A stretch of 64,000 nucleotides of DNA from an uncultured Prevotella sp. (lineage in GTDB: Bacteria; Bacteroidota; Bacteroidia; Bacteroidales; Bacteroidaceae): contig CAAGPV010000012.1 of the NCBI GenBank assembly GCA_900771975.1, positions 62,001 through 126,000 on the forward strand, in the 5' to 3' direction. Shown here piece by piece: positions 54,190 through 62,752 of the stretch. Made by a program: the position numbers and the translations under genes. Every line of letters starts with the position of its first letter. Position 1 is the stretch's first letter. A model generated the notes under the pieces. The model saw only the letters and a list, made by a program, of their open reading frames with translations, was not told the origin of the DNA and made no database searches.

Positions 54190-54774
54190 TTAAAAGGAAG
54201 CAGGATCGTTTCTACGCTCCATAATGCAGTCTTTTAAACATAAAGACTGCATATTAAGATAGTCTTTTGAGCAATTGTAGAATTTAAGGTCGTAGGTTCC
54301 TTCAATATGCATGGCAGCATGATGAGCATCAGTTTCAGAAGAAATGACCCGCAACTTTCCTACATACATCATATTCTGTTTGTCATTGTCACGTACATAC
54401 AACTGCCACCTACCTCTCAACGTGTCGTCAACAAAATAGCGAAAACGTTCGACTTTTTCCTCATAATAATTGCCTTTAGTGTCTACCGAACCAGAAGAAA
54501 CCGTGACAGAGTCTTTGTTTCCTACCCTTACTACAGCCAAAAACGTACCATTTAAGTAAAAATGAATTTGCTGATAATAGCGCAGACTGTCCTTCTTGTT
54601 ATACAATGTATCAAGGGTCCATATACCTTCTACCTGCGTATTATATTTTGATTGCAAATCCTTTGTAGCTTCCGAACTCATCTGAGAATAAACAGGATGT
54701 GAATCCAAGTCACAGGAAGACAAAACAAGCGATACGATAAATAATGGCAGAAGGAATTTAAATAAATATTTCAT
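54190..54774 (-). CDS. Lipoprotein of unknown function
   Basis: A 194-residue predicted lipoprotein: signal (about 21 residues) ending LVLSSCDLD. The mature part is beta-rich with alternating charged and aromatic residues (GIWTLDTLYNKKDSLRYYQ, TFLAVVRVGNKDSVTV, RWQLYVRDNDKQ), like small lipocalin- or FABP-like folds. Cys residues near the C-terminus (NCSKDYLNM, LCLKDCIMERR) may form a disulfide. The family is not recognised. Its ATG (54774) lies in an inverted repeat (54769-54829). A short TCCTTTTTTAAAAGGA-like palindrome overlaps the stop. Confidence 0.65.
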   Translation of the reverse strand: MKYLFKFLLPLFIVSLVLSSCDLDSHPVYSQMSSEATKDLQSKYNTQVEGIWTLDTLYNKKDSLRYYQQIHFYLNGTFLAVVRVGNKDSVTVSSGSVDTKGNYYEEKVERFRYFVDDTLRGRWQLYVRDNDKQNMMYVGKLRVISSETDAHHAAMHIEGTYDLKFYNCSKDYLNMQSLCLKDCIMERRNDPASF

Positions 54775-54829
54775 CGTTTTCTACTTTTATAAAAATGACT
54801 ATATTTTCTTTTAGTAGAAAACGATGAAA
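54769..54829 (-). promoter_or_regulatory. Inverted repeat enclosing the lipoprotein start codon
   Basis: Bases 54769-54785 and 54813-54829 are perfect inverse complements (17 bp, 27-base loop). On the minus-strand mRNA the 5' arm lies in the leader and the 3' arm contains the AUG, so a hairpin would hide the start codon. No T run follows, so it is not a textbook terminator. Confidence 0.7.
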
Positions 54830-54854
54830 CGCTGAATATATTGCTTCTATTTAC

Positions 54855-55664
54855 CTATTTAACTTTTGCAGTCAAAGGATGTCTGTTGCCTTTCATACTG
54901 ACAAGAAAGGCTTTGGCAGAACCAAACTTTAGGAACATATCCAACCTAACAGGTATATGGTTGGCATCATCGGTGACATAGAAGCGCACTATCTCCTTAT
55001 AGCCTTTTCCCTCGTTCTCCATATAAGACAACTGTAAACAACGATAGGTGTGGCCGTTGTCGGCCTTGATATTGGTTTTTCCGCGATACTTAATTTTGGC
55101 AGGATTGAGCGAATTGCCGTCGGCTATGTTGAAACTGTACTCATATCCTTTCCTCCAACCGGAGGGATTGAACGAACGTGCACGCAGAAAAGCATTAATC
55201 ATATCATACACACAGTGGCCCGGTGTGCGTGTTTTCCAGTGGTGAATGCCGTCGTTGTCACGACGATGCTGCTTAACTGTACACTTGCCCGACGGATAAC
55301 TGTAGAACACTTCATCAACGGTGTAACGCTTCCCTTCATGGGCTCCCTTGCGGAAATAGAGCGGAACAAGATTGCCAGAACAATAAGTGAGCAACGTATC
55401 ACGTAACACAAACAGGTTGTCGGCTCGCTTGTTGCCACGAGTGATGAGGGAGCAACGGTAGGCACCTTGTCCCTTATAGCGTGAAAGCACGGTAGACATG
55501 GTGGCATTTCCTGCCTTTACCCAAATGAATTTCCAGTTGTAATAGAGATTATAGGTGAGATATTCGCCATTCTGAAAAGCCGTATTGGTCATGGAACACT
55601 GGCTCTTTACACCTATAGAAAGAACCATCATCAACAACAATACACAATACTTTAAATGTTTCAT
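54855..55664 (-). CDS. DUF3108 domain-containing exported protein
   Basis: A 269-residue protein with a signal peptide (about 21 residues, ending GVKSQ). The mature part is the DUF3108 beta-structure (ending near 260), with GEYLTYNLYYNWKFIWVKAG near 33 and KYRGKTNIKADNGHTYRCLQLSY near 200. DUF3108 proteins are periplasmic and uncharacterised. Its ATG overlaps the stop of the upstream Ig-like gene (ATGA), so the two are translationally coupled. Confidence 0.8.
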   Translation of the reverse strand: MKHLKYCVLLLMMVLSIGVKSQCSMTNTAFQNGEYLTYNLYYNWKFIWVKAGNATMSTVLSRYKGQGAYRCSLITRGNKRADNLFVLRDTLLTYCSGNLVPLYFRKGAHEGKRYTVDEVFYSYPSGKCTVKQHRRDNDGIHHWKTRTPGHCVYDMINAFLRARSFNPSGWRKGYEYSFNIADGNSLNPAKIKYRGKTNIKADNGHTYRCLQLSYMENEGKGYKEIVRFYVTDDANHIPVRLDMFLKFGSAKAFLVSMKGNRHPLTAKVK

Positions 55665-57613
55665 CTTTCTTTCTGCTTTATTAGCTTCGGACTATAGGGA
55701 ATGCCCAATTTGCTTGCCCGTTCGGCATTTTTGCTCCGTATAGTCTTTTTGCTATTACCTTTTTGTTTGACGAGGGTAGCCGGCTTTTGTTTAAATAGAG
55801 GAAGCTGGACGGGATTCCACGTTTCGCTGATGTCCCATTTGGCCTTACACTCTATCTGTTTGGGATAGAAATAAACCATTTCGGGTTGACGGTCAGCAGC
55901 ATATTCGCCTGTGTCCCAAACACCATTACCGTTAGAATCAATAAACAGAGAGAGGTAGTACTTTTCGGGTTTCACATAGTTGAACTGTACAGAACCCGTG
56001 CGTGTGGTTTCTTCCATTGCTATCTTTCCAGACATGTTGAGCAGTTGCACCACACAAGTAGTGTCTTTCATGCCAAGAAGAGTCACTTGCAACGAACCGT
56101 ATTCGTCAAGACTGCGCACCTTGAAGCCTTGTTTGAAAGCGGAAGAAACTTTTCCATAGATGTCCGTAAAGGCTGCACTGTCTATCTCCAAACTGTATTG
56201 GGTGCCTGGAATCCAATTACCGTTTTTCGTCATTTGGTACTGACGCAACTTTCCGGGCAACTGGTTGAACAAGAAGTCTGATTTATACCACGTGGTGTCC
56301 ACCTTGGCATAGAGATGTATCTTGGTGGTATCTATACGTTCAAGGGGTGTAGAAAAGTCGAAACGGGGGTTTTGTAAAGGGTCTATAGTGCCCGAAAGGC
56401 TACAGGAAAACTTCATAGGTTCTGGAGCCATCACCTCTTCATAAGGTCTGCCGCGCTTTTTGTTACGCTCTTGTTTCTTGCACCATTTATTATAGGCTTC
56501 CTGTTGTAAACGTTGACGATGGGCATAAGTGTCTTTTGAGAGCACCTCCAGCGTGTCGGTTTGCCATTGCAAGTGGCCAAGTGTGTCGGTCATCTGATAA
56601 CGCATTTGCATTCTCAAAGTGTCCTGATTGACAAGCGTGGTGTCTCTCAGCCAATAGGTAATGGTATCGTTATTCATGGAAGGTTCTTCTATAAACGCAT
56701 TGGTTTCGTCAAAATTCAAGCCTTTAAGTTGGGGCAACAAACTGTCTCCATAACTGTAAAAAAGCGTGAAACGGGAAGCTTCTCGTCGTTCTGCTTTCAG
56801 AAAATATCTATCGGTCAATATCTCATTAAAGGCTCTCAGCACCACATCGTCCGGCAAGAAATGGGTATAGGGAACACGCTTGATGTCGCTGATATGAAGG
56901 GTGTCTCTCCAAATGGTGTCTTGACGAAAATCGGGTTTGCAGCTTGTGGCAACAATGTCGTGAGAAAAAGCCAACTTCTCCGACCGTTGACTGAACATAT
57001 AGTTGCCGTCCATATCTTGCAAGGCATAGACACGGTAACGGCCGTCACGCACACCTTTAATGGTGAAATGGCCGTTGTCGTCTGTTCTGGACACACGCAA
57101 CAGGGGTTTATGCAGAAAAGCAGTGTCGCTCAAATCGTCGTAAAGACCTACCAAAATGCCTTTAATAGGCTCTAAATTTTCGGCTTCAAGCACATATCCA
57201 GCTACTTCCATAGTGTCTATATGGTCGCCTGTAGAGAAAGTGTAGGTGTAGTTGCCCAGCGGATTGCCTTCGTTGTTGTCTGAAATGGCATCCGAAAAAT
57301 CTATTGTATAGGTAGTGTTAGGCTTTAACGAGTCTTGCAATTCAACAGTAATGCGTTTTCCTCCGGCTTTAATTTCGGCCTGCTCAAGTTGTGGGGGTGA
57401 CACTACCACTTTCTCTGATGGGTTGTCCAACTTGATAAACTCGTCAAAGAAAATAGTTATTTTCTTACTGTTGATTCCCGTTGCCTTGTCAGCAGGAGTT
57501 TCATGAAGTATTTGTGGAGGATCTTCGTCATACCATCCTCCGTCCGGTTGACCCATTCTGGCGCAACCGGTAAGTAACAATACCAACAGAAGTGCTGTCC
57601 ATAACTGTTTCAT
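55661..57613 (-). CDS. Ig-like (SbsA/Big_5) domain lipoprotein
   Basis: A 650-residue predicted lipoprotein (signal ending LLLTGCARMG, Cys17). Residues ~30-130 are a Big_5-type Ig domain (PADKATGINSKKITIFFDEF). Next comes a carboxypeptidase-regulatory-like fold (~140-225) with DDNGHFTIKGVRDGRYRVYA. The rest is beta-rich, with a strongly basic Lys/Arg C-terminus. Such proteins in Bacteroidetes are often adhesion- or envelope-associated. It is 10 bases after the GH3 gene and overlaps DUF3108. Confidence 0.82.
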   Translation of the reverse strand: MKQLWTALLLVLLLTGCARMGQPDGGWYDEDPPQILHETPADKATGINSKKITIFFDEFIKLDNPSEKVVVSPPQLEQAEIKAGGKRITVELQDSLKPNTTYTIDFSDAISDNNEGNPLGNYTYTFSTGDHIDTMEVAGYVLEAENLEPIKGILVGLYDDLSDTAFLHKPLLRVSRTDDNGHFTIKGVRDGRYRVYALQDMDGNYMFSQRSEKLAFSHDIVATSCKPDFRQDTIWRDTLHISDIKRVPYTHFLPDDVVLRAFNEILTDRYFLKAERREASRFTLFYSYGDSLLPQLKGLNFDETNAFIEEPSMNNDTITYWLRDTTLVNQDTLRMQMRYQMTDTLGHLQWQTDTLEVLSKDTYAHRQRLQQEAYNKWCKKQERNKKRGRPYEEVMAPEPMKFSCSLSGTIDPLQNPRFDFSTPLERIDTTKIHLYAKVDTTWYKSDFLFNQLPGKLRQYQMTKNGNWIPGTQYSLEIDSAAFTDIYGKVSSAFKQGFKVRSLDEYGSLQVTLLGMKDTTCVVQLLNMSGKIAMEETTRTGSVQFNYVKPEKYYLSLFIDSNGNGVWDTGEYAADRQPEMVYFYPKQIECKAKWDISETWNPVQLPLFKQKPATLVKQKGNSKKTIRSKNAERASKLGIPYSPKLIKQKER

Positions 57614-57623
57614 AACAATAGGT

Positions 57624-59135
57624 CTAATGGTTTAAAGCAAGCATTTCTTCAAGATTATCACGACTATTGGAAAGACGCGGCACTTTGTGTTGACCGCCTA
57701 ATTTACCTTTTGATTTCAACCAGTCGTTAAACAGATTAGGCCGAGCCTTGATGATTTCGAGAGGTTGTAGCGTGACATCATGAAAACGCTTGGCTTCATA
57801 GTCGCTATTGAGTTCCTGTAAACGAGTGTCAAGAATTTCGGAAAAAGCCTTTAAGTCTTGGGGGGCTTTACTGAACTCTATCAACCATTGGTGGCGACAT
57901 TTGGCCTTGTTGTCCATATAAACAGGGGCAGCAGAATACTCTAACACCTGTGCTCCAGTCTGGCTGCAGGCATAAGCCAAGCCTTGTTCGGCATTGTCCA
58001 TTATCAATTCCTCGCCAAAGGCATTGATAAAGTACTTTGTACGCCCTGTAATAACAAATTTATAGGGGTTGACAGACGTGAACTGAACGGTGTCTCCTAT
58101 TTCGTAACGCCACAAACCGCATAGGTTGGAAATGACCATAGCATAGTTTTGCCCTATCTTTACACCGCTTAAAGGAACTATTGTAGGCTTTTCTGTGCCT
58201 AATTCCTCAATAGGAATAAATTCATAGAACACGCCATAGTCGAGCATCAGCAACATTGCAGGGTCAGAGGGGTCGTTCTGAATGCCAAAAAAGCCTTCAC
58301 TGGCATTATAGGTTTCCATGTAATGCATATCAGACTTTGTGATGAGTTGCTCATATTGCTTGCGATAAGGGGTGAAGGCTATACCTCCATGAAAGAAAAC
58401 TTCAAGGTTTGGCCATACTTCCTCTAAGTGTTGCTTGCCAGACAACTCCAAAACACGTACCAACACCGACAACATCCACGATGGAACACCACTGATGTTG
58501 GTAACGTTCTTGTGAAGGGTTTCACGAGCTATGCGGTCTCTTTTCACCTCAAAGTCACTTAACAAGGCTGTGCTCTTTTTTGGAACACGCACCAAATTGG
58601 CCAAAGGAGAAATATTTTCAATAAGAATGGCGCTCAAATCACCTACCAACGAGTCTGGCAAATTGTAGTTGGGAGAATGGCTTCCGCCCAAAATAAGACT
58701 TTTACCTTCAAACAAATGACTATCTGGATTGTTTTGAAGATAGAAAGCAACCACATCTTTCGGCCCTTGATAGTGGGTGTGTTGCAAAGCCTCGGGCGAC
58801 ACTGGAATGAACTTGCTCTTGTCATTGGTTGTACCGGACGATTTGGCATACCACTTAACTTGGCCAGGCCAAAGGATATTTTCTTCGCCATGACGCATTC
58901 TATCTATATCTCCTTTCAACTCTTCGTAAGTATTGACAGGAACATTCTGCACAAAGTCGTCATACGACTGAATGGTACTGAACAGATGATTACGCCCATA
59001 TTCAGTGTCTTTGGCATTCTCTACAAGATAGTGCAACACTTCTTGCTGCATAGCAAGACCGTTATTTGCATACTTGTCAAGTTCTTTCTGTCGCCTATGA
59101 AAGGCTATCTTTTCCACTAAATTGGTCAGATTCAT
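57624..59135 (-). CDS. GH3 auxin-responsive promoter family protein (acyl-adenylating)
   Basis: A 503-residue member of the firefly-luciferase/ANL superfamily GH3 branch. Motifs: YAKSSGTTNDKSKFIPVS near 95 (ATP-binding P-loop-like), YNASEGFFGIQ near 275 and YEIGDTVQF near 345. Plant GH3 proteins join amino acids to acyl acids; the bacterial substrate is unknown. First gene of an operon with the Ig-like and DUF3108 genes. The region upstream contains TAAATTTG (59168-59161) as a possible -7 box. Confidence 0.87.
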   Translation of the reverse strand: MNLTNLVEKIAFHRRQKELDKYANNGLAMQQEVLHYLVENAKDTEYGRNHLFSTIQSYDDFVQNVPVNTYEELKGDIDRMRHGEENILWPGQVKWYAKSSGTTNDKSKFIPVSPEALQHTHYQGPKDVVAFYLQNNPDSHLFEGKSLILGGSHSPNYNLPDSLVGDLSAILIENISPLANLVRVPKKSTALLSDFEVKRDRIARETLHKNVTNISGVPSWMLSVLVRVLELSGKQHLEEVWPNLEVFFHGGIAFTPYRKQYEQLITKSDMHYMETYNASEGFFGIQNDPSDPAMLLMLDYGVFYEFIPIEELGTEKPTIVPLSGVKIGQNYAMVISNLCGLWRYEIGDTVQFTSVNPYKFVITGRTKYFINAFGEELIMDNAEQGLAYACSQTGAQVLEYSAAPVYMDNKAKCRHQWLIEFSKAPQDLKAFSEILDTRLQELNSDYEAKRFHDVTLQPLEIIKARPNLFNDWLKSKGKLGGQHKVPRLSNSRDNLEEMLALNH

Positions 59136-59244
59136 TTTGATTTATTTTCGTTTTAAATTGCAAATTTACGGGAAAAAAGCGATAAAGAACATTATTTTAC
59201 CTATTTTAATATAGGCAAACGATAAAGACAAAAACTATTGAAAA

Positions 59245-59281
59245 GAGTTTGATAGAAAATGTTTTATTCTCTATCAAACTC
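59245..59281 (-). terminator. Terminator of the acpP-fabF-rnc operon
   Basis: GAGTTTGATAGA (59245-59256) pairs perfectly with 59270-59281; loop of 13 bases. It lies 13 bases after the rnc stop on the minus strand. Confidence 0.7.
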
Positions 59282-59293
59282 AAAATAGACTTT

Positions 59294-60268
59294 TTAAACA
59301 CCAAAGGCTGAATTCTCAGCAGCAGTGACTATTTCTTCATGAGAGAAATTGTGGTTGACGGAAACTTCCGAACAGACAGTGTTTTCACATATTTCCGTGT
59401 TTTCATCAAAGCGCTCTTCCTTGAAAGGAGTCTGAAGAGTACAACATGAGTCGTCCACACTTGGAGCCACATTTACAGGTTCTTCTTCCATCTTGGTCCA
59501 GTTTCCCTTTGCCGTAAACACCTGCTTTATAAATAGAGGCTGACGACGCAACTGCTGAAGTGTTTTCTTTGACGCTATCTGTTGGCTTTCTTTCTTCGTA
59601 AAACCTATTCCAGTACATCCTTCTACACCCTCCAAATGAATAACATAAGTAAAGACAGGACTTCCCGTGTCATCTGTTTTTTCCTCTAAAAGGTCGAAAG
59701 TTACCTCAATATGGTTTTTCTGACACCACTCAATAAGTTTCGATTTGAAATTGATTTCTTTGTAAGCTACCTTGTCAATATTTATAAGTTCGCCCAAAAT
59801 CTGTTTCTTCATAAAAGCCATACAGGCATTATAACCTTTATCCAAATAGAGGGCTCCAACCAAAGCTTCAAAGGCATTACCACCCATATAGTTGTTATGA
59901 CCAGTGCTGCGGCCGTTGCTGATAATTAGCTGCAGTATGCCCATTTCTTCGGCAAGACGGTTTAAAGTTTCACGTTGCACTATCTTGGAACGTGTATTGG
60001 TGAGAAAACCTTCCCGTTTGCGTGGAAAATGCTGGTAAACAATATCTCCTACAATGGCATCGAGAATAGCGTCACCAAGGAATTCAAGCCGCTCGTTGTT
60101 TACTAAGCGACCTTTTTTGTTGCGATAAGATATGCTTTTATGTCTTAAAGCTAACTTATAGTAACTAATGTCGTGGGGGATGACGCCTATTATATGGTAT
60201 AAAGACAAATAAAGCTCCTTATCCTTACGGAAAGGGAGCTTTATTCTATCTAATAAATTATTCAGCAT
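59294..60268 (-). CDS. rnc: Ribonuclease III
   Basis: Double-strand-specific endoribonuclease for rRNA and mRNA processing. The 324-residue protein (ATG 60268) has the RNase III signature NERLEFLGDAILDAIVGD near 65, with a second catalytic region (NAFEALVGALYLDKGY) near 135, and a dsRNA-binding domain (~180-245, with ESQQIASKKTLQQL). The last ~75 residues are an acidic extension not present in most bacteria. ATG 60268 overlaps the fabF stop by 11 bases; the longer non-ATG start at 60310 is unlikely. Confidence 0.92.
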   Translation of the reverse strand: MLNNLLDRIKLPFRKDKELYLSLYHIIGVIPHDISYYKLALRHKSISYRNKKGRLVNNERLEFLGDAILDAIVGDIVYQHFPRKREGFLTNTRSKIVQRETLNRLAEEMGILQLIISNGRSTGHNNYMGGNAFEALVGALYLDKGYNACMAFMKKQILGELINIDKVAYKEINFKSKLIEWCQKNHIEVTFDLLEEKTDDTGSPVFTYVIHLEGVEGCTGIGFTKKESQQIASKKTLQQLRRQPLFIKQVFTAKGNWTKMEEEPVNVAPSVDDSCCTLQTPFKEERFDENTEICENTVCSEVSVNHNFSHEEIVTAAENSAFGV

Positions 60269-61520
60269 ACTTCTTGAAAACGACACATGCATTATGTCCA
60301 CCAAAACCAAATGTGTTGCTCATAGCAGCACGTACAGTGCGTTTTTGGGCTTTGTTGAACGTGAAGTTCATGTTGTAATCAAGCTCAGGATCATTGTCTC
60401 CTTCCTCATGATTGATGGTTGGAGGAACAATATCGTTCTGAACAGCAAGCACGCAAGCCATTGCTTCAACTGCACCGGCAGCTCCCAACATATGACCTGT
60501 CATACTCTTGGTTGATGAAATGTTCAGTTTGTAAGCTGCTTCGCCGAAAACATCCTTGATAGCTTTTGCCTCTGACAAGTCACCAACGTGGGTAGAAGTA
60601 CCATGAACGTTGATGTAATCGATGTCTTCAGGCTGCAATTGAGCGTCTTCAAGGGCTGCTTTCATTACAAGCTTGGCTCCAAGACCTTCTGGATGTGAGG
60701 CTGTAATGTGATAAGCATCAGCGCTTTCACCTTCACCTACCATCTCTGCATAAATCTTTGCGCCACGTGCTTTAGCGTGTTCAAGCTCTTCGAGAATAAT
60801 ACAACCAGCTCCTTCGGCCATAACAAAGCCATCTCGACTTGCACTAAACGGACGACTGGCATGTTGTGGGTCGTCATTGCGAGTGGAAAGAGCCTTCATT
60901 GCATTAAAACCACCTACTCCACAAGCACAAATGGCACTTTCCGCACCACCGCTAACGATGATGTTTGCCTTACCTAAACGTATCAGATTGAAAGCATCGG
61001 CAAGAGCATTGCTTGATGAAGCACAAGCACTGGTTGTGGTGTAGTTAGGTCCATGGAAACCAAAATGGATAGAAATATGGCCTGAAGCAATATCAGCTAT
61101 CATCTTTGGAATGAAGAATGGACTGAATTTAGGCCCATCTTCTTCATGCTTACCATAGTAAGTGACTTCGTCTTGGAAAGTACGGATACCTCCAATGCCT
61201 ACTCCATAGACTACACCTATACGATTTTTATCCTCAGTCTCCAAGTCAATGCCTGCATCCTTAACGCCCTGAATGGCTGAAACCATTGCTAACTGGGTGT
61301 AACGATCTATCTTTCGACTTTCCTTGCGGTCCAAATAGTCTTGAATGTTCAAGCCTTTTACTTCGCAGGCAAACTGAGTTTTAAACTTGGCTGGGTCGAA
61401 TTGAGTAATAGGAGCAGCACCGCTCTTTCCCTCAAGCATGGCTTTCCATGTTTCTTCAGGAGTATTACCCAATGGGGTAACGGCACCTAATCCTGTTACA
61501 ACTACTCTCTTTAACTCCAT
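60258..61520 (-). CDS. fabF: 3-oxoacyl-ACP synthase II
   Basis: Fatty-acid elongation condensing enzyme. The 420-residue KAS II has the catalytic Cys in TTSACASSSNALADA near 165, His in NVHGTSTHVGD near 302 and His in KSMTGHMLGAAGAVEA near 340, followed by a NTFGFGGHNACV tail. It starts 6 bases after acpP and overlaps the rnc start, forming the standard acpP-fabF-rnc operon. Confidence 0.96.
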   Translation of the reverse strand: MELKRVVVTGLGAVTPLGNTPEETWKAMLEGKSGAAPITQFDPAKFKTQFACEVKGLNIQDYLDRKESRKIDRYTQLAMVSAIQGVKDAGIDLETEDKNRIGVVYGVGIGGIRTFQDEVTYYGKHEEDGPKFSPFFIPKMIADIASGHISIHFGFHGPNYTTTSACASSSNALADAFNLIRLGKANIIVSGGAESAICACGVGGFNAMKALSTRNDDPQHASRPFSASRDGFVMAEGAGCIILEELEHAKARGAKIYAEMVGEGESADAYHITASHPEGLGAKLVMKAALEDAQLQPEDIDYINVHGTSTHVGDLSEAKAIKDVFGEAAYKLNISSTKSMTGHMLGAAGAVEAMACVLAVQNDIVPPTINHEEGDNDPELDYNMNFTFNKAQKRTVRAAMSNTFGFGGHNACVVFKKYAE

Positions 61521-61526
61521 TTAAAA

Positions 61527-61763
61527 TTATTTAGCGTTCTCTTCTATATAGCTAATGGCATCGCCTACAGTAGCGATTTTCTCAGCCTTATCGTCTGGAA
61601 TGGAAATACCGAACTCTTTTTCAAATTCCATAATCAACTCTACTGTATCCAAAGAGTCAGCACCGAGGTCGTTAGTGAAGCTTGCTTCTGGTTTAACCTC
61701 TGCTTCATCTACACCGAGTTTATCTACGATAATAGCCTTAACCTTTGATTCAATTTCTGACAT
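61527..61763 (-). CDS. acpP: Acyl carrier protein
   Basis: A 78-residue, acidic acyl carrier protein. Ser of the GADSLDTVEL motif (near residue 37) is the 4'-phosphopantetheine site. It carries growing acyl chains for fabF, which lies 6 bases downstream. A promoter lies 54-85 bases upstream. Confidence 0.97.
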   Translation of the reverse strand: MSEIESKVKAIIVDKLGVDEAEVKPEASFTNDLGADSLDTVELIMEFEKEFGISIPDDKAEKIATVGDAISYIEENAK

Positions 61764-61816
61764 AATACTTTCGTTTTAAAATGTTTAAAATGTATTTTCT
61801 AACTCAAAATCGGGTG

Positions 61817-61848
61817 CAAAGGAAGTAATATTCTTTTAATTACGCAAA
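61817..61848 (-). promoter_or_regulatory. Promoter of the acpP-fabF-rnc operon
   Basis: Minus-strand TTTG (61848-61845), 20-base spacer, TTCCTTTG (61824-61817), one mismatch in the -7 (TT for TA). Confidence 0.55.
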
Positions 61849-61874
61849 TATTTATTACAGAAAATGACTTAATA

Positions 61875-61901
61875 TTGCACAAACCACTATACATTGTGCA
61901 A
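61875..61901. promoter_or_regulatory. Small inverted repeat, possible operator
   Basis: TTGCACAA (61875-61882) and TTGTGCAA (61894-61901), 11 bases apart, 27 bases upstream of the acpP -33 box and over 120 bases from the other gene. It could bind a dimeric regulator of the acpP operon. No regulator is identified. Confidence 0.35.
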
Positions 61902-62027
61902 CTTTTTATAGCTTTTCGATGGTTATCTTACGATAAATCAAGCAGTTTGATACATACTATTAAAACATTACTTGTACTAAAATCATTTTACAAACTCACG
62001 ATGACAACCAAAAACTTATTATTTTAT

Positions 62028-62058
62028 TTTGGCTTTTCTACAATTTACCGTATATTTG
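62028..62058 (+). promoter_or_regulatory. Promoter of the DUF4254-GT9 pair
   Basis: TTTG (62028-62031), 19-base spacer, TATATTTG (62051-62058), both exact; 28 bases to ATG 62087. Confidence 0.75.
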
Positions 62059-62086
62059 CAAAGATAAACAAAAACCATTAATCCAA

Positions 62087-62692
62087 ATGTCATTTACCGA
62101 ACATTGTAACGAAATTTTCAACCAAGCAATTCGTGATTATCATGTTACCGATAGTGTAGACACGCCTATCAACAATCCTTATGATAGAGATTCTATTGAA
62201 AACAGGCTTTATTTGAAATGCTGGATAGACACTGTTCAATGGCATTATGAGGATTTAATACGTGATCCACATATTCTTCCAGAAGACGGAATGGCTTTAA
62301 AACGTCGTATAGACCATTCCAACCAGGACAGAACAGACCTTGTTGAGCAAATAGATTCTTACTTCAGACAGTTGTATAGTGATGTAAATGTCTTGCCAAA
62401 TGCAACCATCAACACAGAAAGTCCAGCATGGGCAGTAGACAGATTAAGCATCTTGGCCCTTAAAATCTATCATATGCAAGAACAAGTAGAACGCAAAGAC
62501 GCTTCAAAAGAACATATTAAAAAATGTGAAAGTAAGCTGAGTATTCTCTTGGAACAACAAAAAGACCTTTCTACAGCCATCGACCAACTGCTTGAAGACA
62601 TTAAAGAAGGTAAAAAATACATGAAAGTCTATAGACAAATGAAAATGTATAACGACCCTTCTACAAACCCTGTTCTCTATCAAAAAAAATAG
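62087..62692 (+). CDS. DUF4254 family protein
   Basis: A 201-residue soluble, helical protein. Family features: an aromatic/acidic N-terminal helix (NRLYLKCWIDTVQWHYEDLI), a charged middle (RRIDHSNQDRTDLVEQIDSYF) and PAWAVDRLSILALKIYHM near 110. DUF4254 is found mainly in Bacteroidetes next to glycosyltransferase 9 genes, as here (60 bases upstream of GT9). Role probably in LPS-core or surface glycan assembly; mechanism unknown. Confidence 0.82.
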   Translation: MSFTEHCNEIFNQAIRDYHVTDSVDTPINNPYDRDSIENRLYLKCWIDTVQWHYEDLIRDPHILPEDGMALKRRIDHSNQDRTDLVEQIDSYFRQLYSDVNVLPNATINTESPAWAVDRLSILALKIYHMQEQVERKDASKEHIKKCESKLSILLEQQKDLSTAIDQLLEDIKEGKKYMKVYRQMKMYNDPSTNPVLYQKK

Positions 62693-62752
62693 TTTACCAT
62701 TCCATAACCTTTATAATAAATTAGGTGTGAGGTGGTATTGACCTTAAAAACC

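Larger units (their letters stand above)
61764..62086. other. 323-base divergent intergenic region
   Basis: Between acpP (minus) and the DUF4254 gene (plus). It holds a promoter for each side (61817-61848 and 62028-62058) and an 8+8 base inverted repeat (61875-61901). The rest is very A/T-rich with no gene seen. Confidence 0.65.
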
